Shown in pieces: positions 60,829-64,000 of a DNA stretch of 64,000 bases. This stretch comes from Mycolicibacterium alvei (GTDB lineage: Bacteria > Actinomycetota > Actinomycetes > Mycobacteriales > Mycobacteriaceae). Under the pieces are notes generated by a model that was given only the letters and a program-made list of their open reading frames with translations, ran no database searches and had not been told where the DNA came from. The stretch spans positions 2,666,001 to 2,730,000 of the forward strand of contig NZ_AP022565.1 of assembly GCF_010727325.1 (NCBI RefSeq). Reading direction: 5' to 3'. A program made the translations under genes and the position numbers. Position 1 is the stretch's first letter; each line of letters opens with the position of its first letter.

Positions 60829-61356
60829 TCAGCCGATCTGGAAGGTGGGCTTGAAGTCCGATTCCTGCTCACCGATGACGAAGCTGCCCGAAGGGCTGAT
60901 CACGAAGCCCGACTGATTGCGTCCGTCGACGCACGACGTCGTCACGCCGTCGGTGCCGCAGCTCACCGTCTGATAACTGAGCCGTGAGTTCGGCGGCAAC
61001 GGCTTGGGATTCTCGACGACGGCGAACACCGGGGCCGGTGAGCTGGCGAACCCGGGCACTCCCGGCCCGCCGCTGACCAGGTTGGCTCCGTTGGGCGCGG
61101 CCGGGATCGGTCCACTACAGCCGTAGCTGCCATTGCGCTGAATCACGCAGGTGATGCCATCGAGGATGCTGAACGCGTACCAGGTCTTGTCCAGCACCGC
61201 GTATTCGGAGGTCTTGACCGGCGGGTAGGCGTTGACGTTGGGGACGGCGGGAGCCGGCGCAGGGTCGGCTTGCGCCACCCCTGGCGACGTCAACACCACG
61301 CTCATCACTGCCGCCCCCGCGACACTCACCAGGCCAAACACCGCTCTGCTCAACAC
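60829..61356 (-). CDS. Secreted protein of unknown function
   Basis: A 175-residue protein with a signal peptide (VSVAGAAVMSVVLTSPGVAQ, cleaved near QADP) and a Pro-rich start of the mature part. It holds four cysteines in two likely disulfides (GITCVIQRNGSYGC, VSCGTDGVTTSCV) and a Gly-rich C-terminus. It resembles mycobacterial small secreted proteins of unknown role. It converges on gpsA. Confidence 0.7.
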   Translation of the reverse strand: MLSRAVFGLVSVAGAAVMSVVLTSPGVAQADPAPAPAVPNVNAYPPVKTSEYAVLDKTWYAFSILDGITCVIQRNGSYGCSGPIPAAPNGANLVSGGPGVPGFASSPAPVFAVVENPKPLPPNSRLSYQTVSCGTDGVTTSCVDGRNQSGFVISPSGSFVIGEQESDFKPTFQIG

Positions 61357-61408
61357 GCCGCCACCCTAACCCGGGGCGATGGCGCGGTCCACCGCTCCGG
61401 GGCCGCGG

Positions 61409-61729
61409 CTACTTGCCCTCGCCGCAGGTGAGGTCGACGTACACCGTGGTGTAACGGACCCGCTCCTCGGTGTTGCCCCGCGGTGCGGCCTTGAGTTCGG
61501 TGATGTCACGGCCGGGGCGGACCGCCTTGACGTTGCAGTCGCCGATCGAGCCGCTGCCGACGCGGGACAGGATGACGCGGTAGCCCTCGTCTTCCAGTTG
61601 CTTGATCGTCTGCTGCGCCGAACCCGTGCCACTCGGTGCCGCGGCAGCCGGGCCGGCCAACGCCAACGCACCAACGGCCAGGCCCATCCCCATGGTGGCA
61701 GCGGCAATATTTTCCCAGATGTTCATCAT
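61409..61729 (-). CDS. Small secreted protein of unknown function
   Basis: A 106-residue precursor with a signal peptide (TMGMGLAVGALALAGPAAAA) and a mature domain of about 75 residues with the pattern TIKQLEDEGYRVILSRVGSG, SIGDCNVKAV and a final Cys (DLTCGEGK). The beta-alpha-beta opening recalls PASTA-like or Ec-type small wall proteins, but I cannot assign it. A direct repeat lies 80-100 bp upstream, a possible response-regulator site. Confidence 0.7.
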   Translation of the reverse strand: MMNIWENIAAATMGMGLAVGALALAGPAAAAPSGTGSAQQTIKQLEDEGYRVILSRVGSGSIGDCNVKAVRPGRDITELKAAPRGNTEERVRYTTVYVDLTCGEGK

Positions 61730-61808
61730 TGAATTACCCGGCCTTTCCCTTGTTGAGGTAGTACCAGCCTAGGGAGCTAATTCACCGGGGTCCATCAACT
61801 CATATTGA

Positions 61809-61831
61809 ACGCATACGAATTCACGCATACG
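61809..61831 (-). promoter_or_regulatory. Direct repeat upstream of the small secreted gene, candidate response-regulator site
   Basis: ACGCATACG occurs twice, at 61809-61817 and 61823-61831, with 14-base period (minus strand CGTATGCGT). OmpR-family regulators bind tandem direct repeats. The site lies between the end of the TrcS-like gene and the 61729 gene start, so the adjacent TrcR-like protein is the obvious candidate. Confidence 0.4.
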
Positions 61832-61850
61832 GCGGACCGACAAAGGAAAT

Positions 61851-63368
61851 TCAGGCCGAATTCATATTCTTGGGGCGGCCGGCAGCGCCCTCCGGCTCAG
61901 CCGCACGGGCCAGCGGAATACGCACGGTAAACACGGTGCAACCAGGCTTCGAGGCCACCGCGACGGTGCCGTCGTGGGCCTGAACGATAGAGGCCACGAC
62001 CGCCAACCCCAACCCGGTACTACCCAATTCCCGCGACCGCGATTTATCCGCCCTGACAAACCTGCCGAAAAGGTTCGGCAATAATTCGGAATCAATTCCC
62101 GGGCCGTCGTCGGTCACCGTCAATTCTGCAAATTCGCCGGCCTCGGTCAATGCAATGGTGACGGTCACGCCGGGCGGCGTGTGTATCCGGGCATTCGTCA
62201 AAAGATTGCTGAGCACCTGATGCAGCCGGGCCAGGTCCCCGCGTACCCACAACGGATCGTCGGGCAGCTCGGCCACCCAGTGATGCTCGGGCGCACCCAC
62301 CGCCACGTCGTTCACCGCATCCACCGCCAGATCACTCAGGTCGATGTCGTCGGTCTCGAGTTCCTGCCCCTCGCCCAGGCGAGACAACAGCAGCAGGTCA
62401 CTGACCAGACCCGTCATCCGACGCGCCTCGGCCTCGATGCGAGCCAGCGCGTATTCGGTGGTCGGCGGCAGGTTGGCACTGTCCTGCCGGGTCAACTCGG
62501 CATACCCCTGGATCGCCGCCAGCGGGGTCCGCAACTCATGGCTGGCATCGGTGAGGAACTGCCGGGTGCGCCGGTCGGAGGCGGACAACGCGGCCAGTGC
62601 GCTGTCGACATTGGTCAGCAGCCGGTTCAGCGTGTCACCCACCAGGCCGACCTCGGTGTCCGGATCGGTGTCCTTGTCGCGGACCCGGGTGGTGATGCGA
62701 TGGTCGGCTCCGTCCAACGGCAACGTCGCCACCTTCGCCGCGGTCGCGGCCACCCGGCTCAACGGCCGCAGGGCGATCCGGACCACCGCGATGGTGCCCA
62801 ACGCGGTGACGATCAGCGCGATCACGATCATCACCGCGACCGTCACGGTCTTGCGGGCGATCACCAGGTTCGCGCTGTCCAGCGACACCCCCGACACCAG
62901 CACATCGCCGGTGCCCGACGGCTGGCTGGCCAACCGATAGGCGCCGAGGACCGGAAGCTTCACCGTGCGGGGACGCTCGTCGATCCAGTTGTGCGTGTCG
63001 AGCGCGCGGGTCACCTCCGCCGGCGCCGGGTGCGGCTCCCCGTCGGAGAAAACGGCCGACTGGATCACCTCACCGTCGTGCAGCACCGCGATCAGATTGC
63101 CGGGAGCCTGCCCGACGAACGCGGTGAGCGCCCGGGTGTCCGCGGTGATCTCGTGGCCGCCCTGGCTTTCGCGCCACTTCTCCAGCGAATGGCTGAACGC
63201 CGCCAAGGATCGTGACACCTCGGTGTCGCTCATCGTCGTCACATAGGTGTGCAGGCTGTACACCGACAGAGCCCCGACGGCGAACAGCGCCACGGAGACG
63301 ATCGCGCTCACCCCCAGCACCAATCGTCTGCGCAGCGAGCGCGGTCCCCACAGTCTGGGTGGCATCAA
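61851..63368 (-). CDS. trcS: TrcS-like sensor histidine kinase
   Basis: A 505-residue membrane histidine kinase. Two transmembrane helices (about 18-38 and 174-200) flank a periplasmic sensor of about 135 residues. A HAMP domain (about 200-262) is followed by the H-box SHELRTPLAAIQGY (His about 277), N-box (LSNLLTNARIHTP), G1 box (DDGPGID) and G2 box (GSTGLGLAVV). Length and layout match TrcS (Rv1032c) as I recall, so the symbol is tentative. The gene starts 5 nt after the response-regulator stop, giving a two-gene operon. Confidence 0.88.
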   Translation of the reverse strand: MMPPRLWGPRSLRRRLVLGVSAIVSVALFAVGALSVYSLHTYVTTMSDTEVSRSLAAFSHSLEKWRESQGGHEITADTRALTAFVGQAPGNLIAVLHDGEVIQSAVFSDGEPHPAPAEVTRALDTHNWIDERPRTVKLPVLGAYRLASQPSGTGDVLVSGVSLDSANLVIARKTVTVAVMIVIALIVTALGTIAVVRIALRPLSRVAATAAKVATLPLDGADHRITTRVRDKDTDPDTEVGLVGDTLNRLLTNVDSALAALSASDRRTRQFLTDASHELRTPLAAIQGYAELTRQDSANLPPTTEYALARIEAEARRMTGLVSDLLLLSRLGEGQELETDDIDLSDLAVDAVNDVAVGAPEHHWVAELPDDPLWVRGDLARLHQVLSNLLTNARIHTPPGVTVTIALTEAGEFAELTVTDDGPGIDSELLPNLFGRFVRADKSRSRELGSTGLGLAVVASIVQAHDGTVAVASKPGCTVFTVRIPLARAAEPEGAAGRPKNMNSA

Positions 63369-63372
63369 CGGA

Positions 63373-64000
63373 TCACGAGGCGGGCCGCAACATGTAGCCG
63401 ACCCCGCGCACCGTGTGGATCATCGCCTCGCGATCGGTGTCGACCTTCTTGCGCAGGTAGGAGATGTAGAGGTCGACGATGCTGGACTTCCCGCCGAACC
63501 CGTAGTTCCACACCCGGTCGAGGATCTCGGCGCGGCTGAGCGCCCGACGGGGGTTGCGCATCAGGTAGCGCAGCAGCTCGAACTCGGTCACGGTCAGGTT
63601 GATCGGCTCGCCGCCGCGGGTAACCTCTCGGCTGGCCCCGTCGAGCACCATATCCCCCACCTTGAGGGTCTCGTCGGCCGGCGGCATGGTGTGGCTGGAC
63701 CGGCGCAACAGCCCTCGCAACCGGGCGACCAGTTCCTCGAGGCTGAACGGCTTGGTCATGTAGTCGTCGGCGCCGGCGGTCAGGCCGGACACCCGGTCCA
63801 GCACCGAATCCCGGGCCGTCAGGAACAGCGTGGGCGTGTAGCCGTCCGCCTCACGGACCCGCTGCAGAATCTGCAGGCCGTCGATGTCGGGCAGCATGAT
63901 GTCGAGCACGACGACATCGGGTTCGATCTCGTCGAACTTCGCGACCGCGTCATGGCCGTTGTGCGCCACGTCGACCTCCCAGCCCTCGTAGTGCAGGGCC
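63373..64000 (-). CDS. trcR: TrcR-like OmpR-family response regulator, truncated by the window end
   Basis: About 209 residues of the 3' part are visible; the frame stays open to base 64000, so the N-terminus is missing. The receiver has the phospho-acceptor in VVLDIMLPDIDG, the conserved Thr (FLTARDS) and Lys (MTKPFSLEEL). The winged-helix DNA-binding domain contains LTVTEFELLRYLMRNPRRA and SIVDLYISYLRKKV, and ends VRGVGYMLR. OmpR-type regulators bind tandem direct repeats. It precedes the histidine kinase gene. Confidence 0.9.
   Translation of the reverse strand, partial: ALHYEGWEVDVAHNGHDAVAKFDEIEPDVVVLDIMLPDIDGLQILQRVREADGYTPTLFLTARDSVLDRVSGLTAGADDYMTKPFSLEELVARLRGLLRRSSHTMPPADETLKVGDMVLDGASREVTRGGEPINLTVTEFELLRYLMRNPRRALSRAEILDRVWNYGFGGKSSIVDLYISYLRKKVDTDREAMIHTVRGVGYMLRPAS

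Noticed and set aside
1..64000. CRISPR arrays, insertion sequences and prophage
   Set aside because: No regularly spaced repeats, transposase or integrase motifs, or phage structural genes were seen. The GH25 gene alone does not indicate a prophage.

Overview
The window is high-GC chromosomal DNA from a mycobacterium, most likely a fast-growing Mycolicibacterium-type species. Supporting markers are a complete mce operon (two YrbE permeases, MceA-F and a Mam protein), tandem PE-PPE-domain proteins, a cutinase, a deazaflavin-dependent (Ddn-type) reductase, PASTA and PknH-type sensor proteins, a TrcRS-like two-component system, and many small secreted or lipo-proteins. The order yajQ ... gpsA resembles the Rv0566c-Rv0564c neighbourhood of M. 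tuberculosis, with the mce operon lying between them here. This is recollected synteny, not a search result.

Layout. 1-4.4 kb: a truncated gene, a calpain-like protease, a Mut7-C RNase-like protein and a hipBA toxin-antitoxin pair. 4.5-6.2 kb: a Ddn-type reductase, then decayed remnants (an AbfB-domain pseudogene with an in-frame stop, a frameshifted gene and a C-terminal gene fragment). 6.2-12 kb: an esterase/PASTA operon, an ERCC4-Lsr2 fusion nuclease, an FtsX-type permease with an ATPase-cNMP-domain fusion, and a NYN/LOTUS-type protein. 11.8-20.7 kb: galactokinase, patatin, a 27-codon ORF, TetR, an FAD monooxygenase, a P450, a His-rich secreted peptide, a GH25-like muramidase and a DesA3-like desaturase. 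20.7-24.4 kb: a translationally coupled GT4 / unknown helical protein / GH130 operon. 24.9-30 kb: a signalling locus with a PknH-type sensor lipoprotein, a receptor Ser/Thr kinase carrying an extracellular amino-acid-binding domain, and a divergently transcribed flippase-like membrane protein containing a degenerate kinase core.

30-48.5 kb: a nested palindromic intergenic element, a sulfite-oxidase-type molybdoenzyme fused to a b561-like membrane domain, a SNF2-type helicase, two proline-rich proteins of one family (34.5 and 45.2 kb), PitA phosphate transport with its small partner, a cutinase, a TetR regulator with a perfect 16-bp palindrome before two tandem PE-PPE proteins, tRNA-Tyr and yajQ. 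48.7-59.2 kb: the mce operon on the minus strand, YrbEA-YrbEB-MceA-F-Mam-(DUF3298-type secreted protein), most junctions overlapping by 4-8 nt. 59.8-64 kb: gpsA, two small secreted proteins, and the TrcS-like kinase with its response regulator running off the window end.

The most distinctive points are the kinase/pseudokinase signalling locus (24.9-30 kb), the 305-bp nested palindrome at 30.1-30.4 kb, and a dispersed hairpin element present in three diverged copies (6.1, 16.6 and 48.6 kb). Others are the GT4-GH130 glycan operon, the ERCC4-Lsr2 fusion, and repeated TQMAP motifs in the 45.2-kb protein. Names rest on motifs read by eye; no database search was possible.
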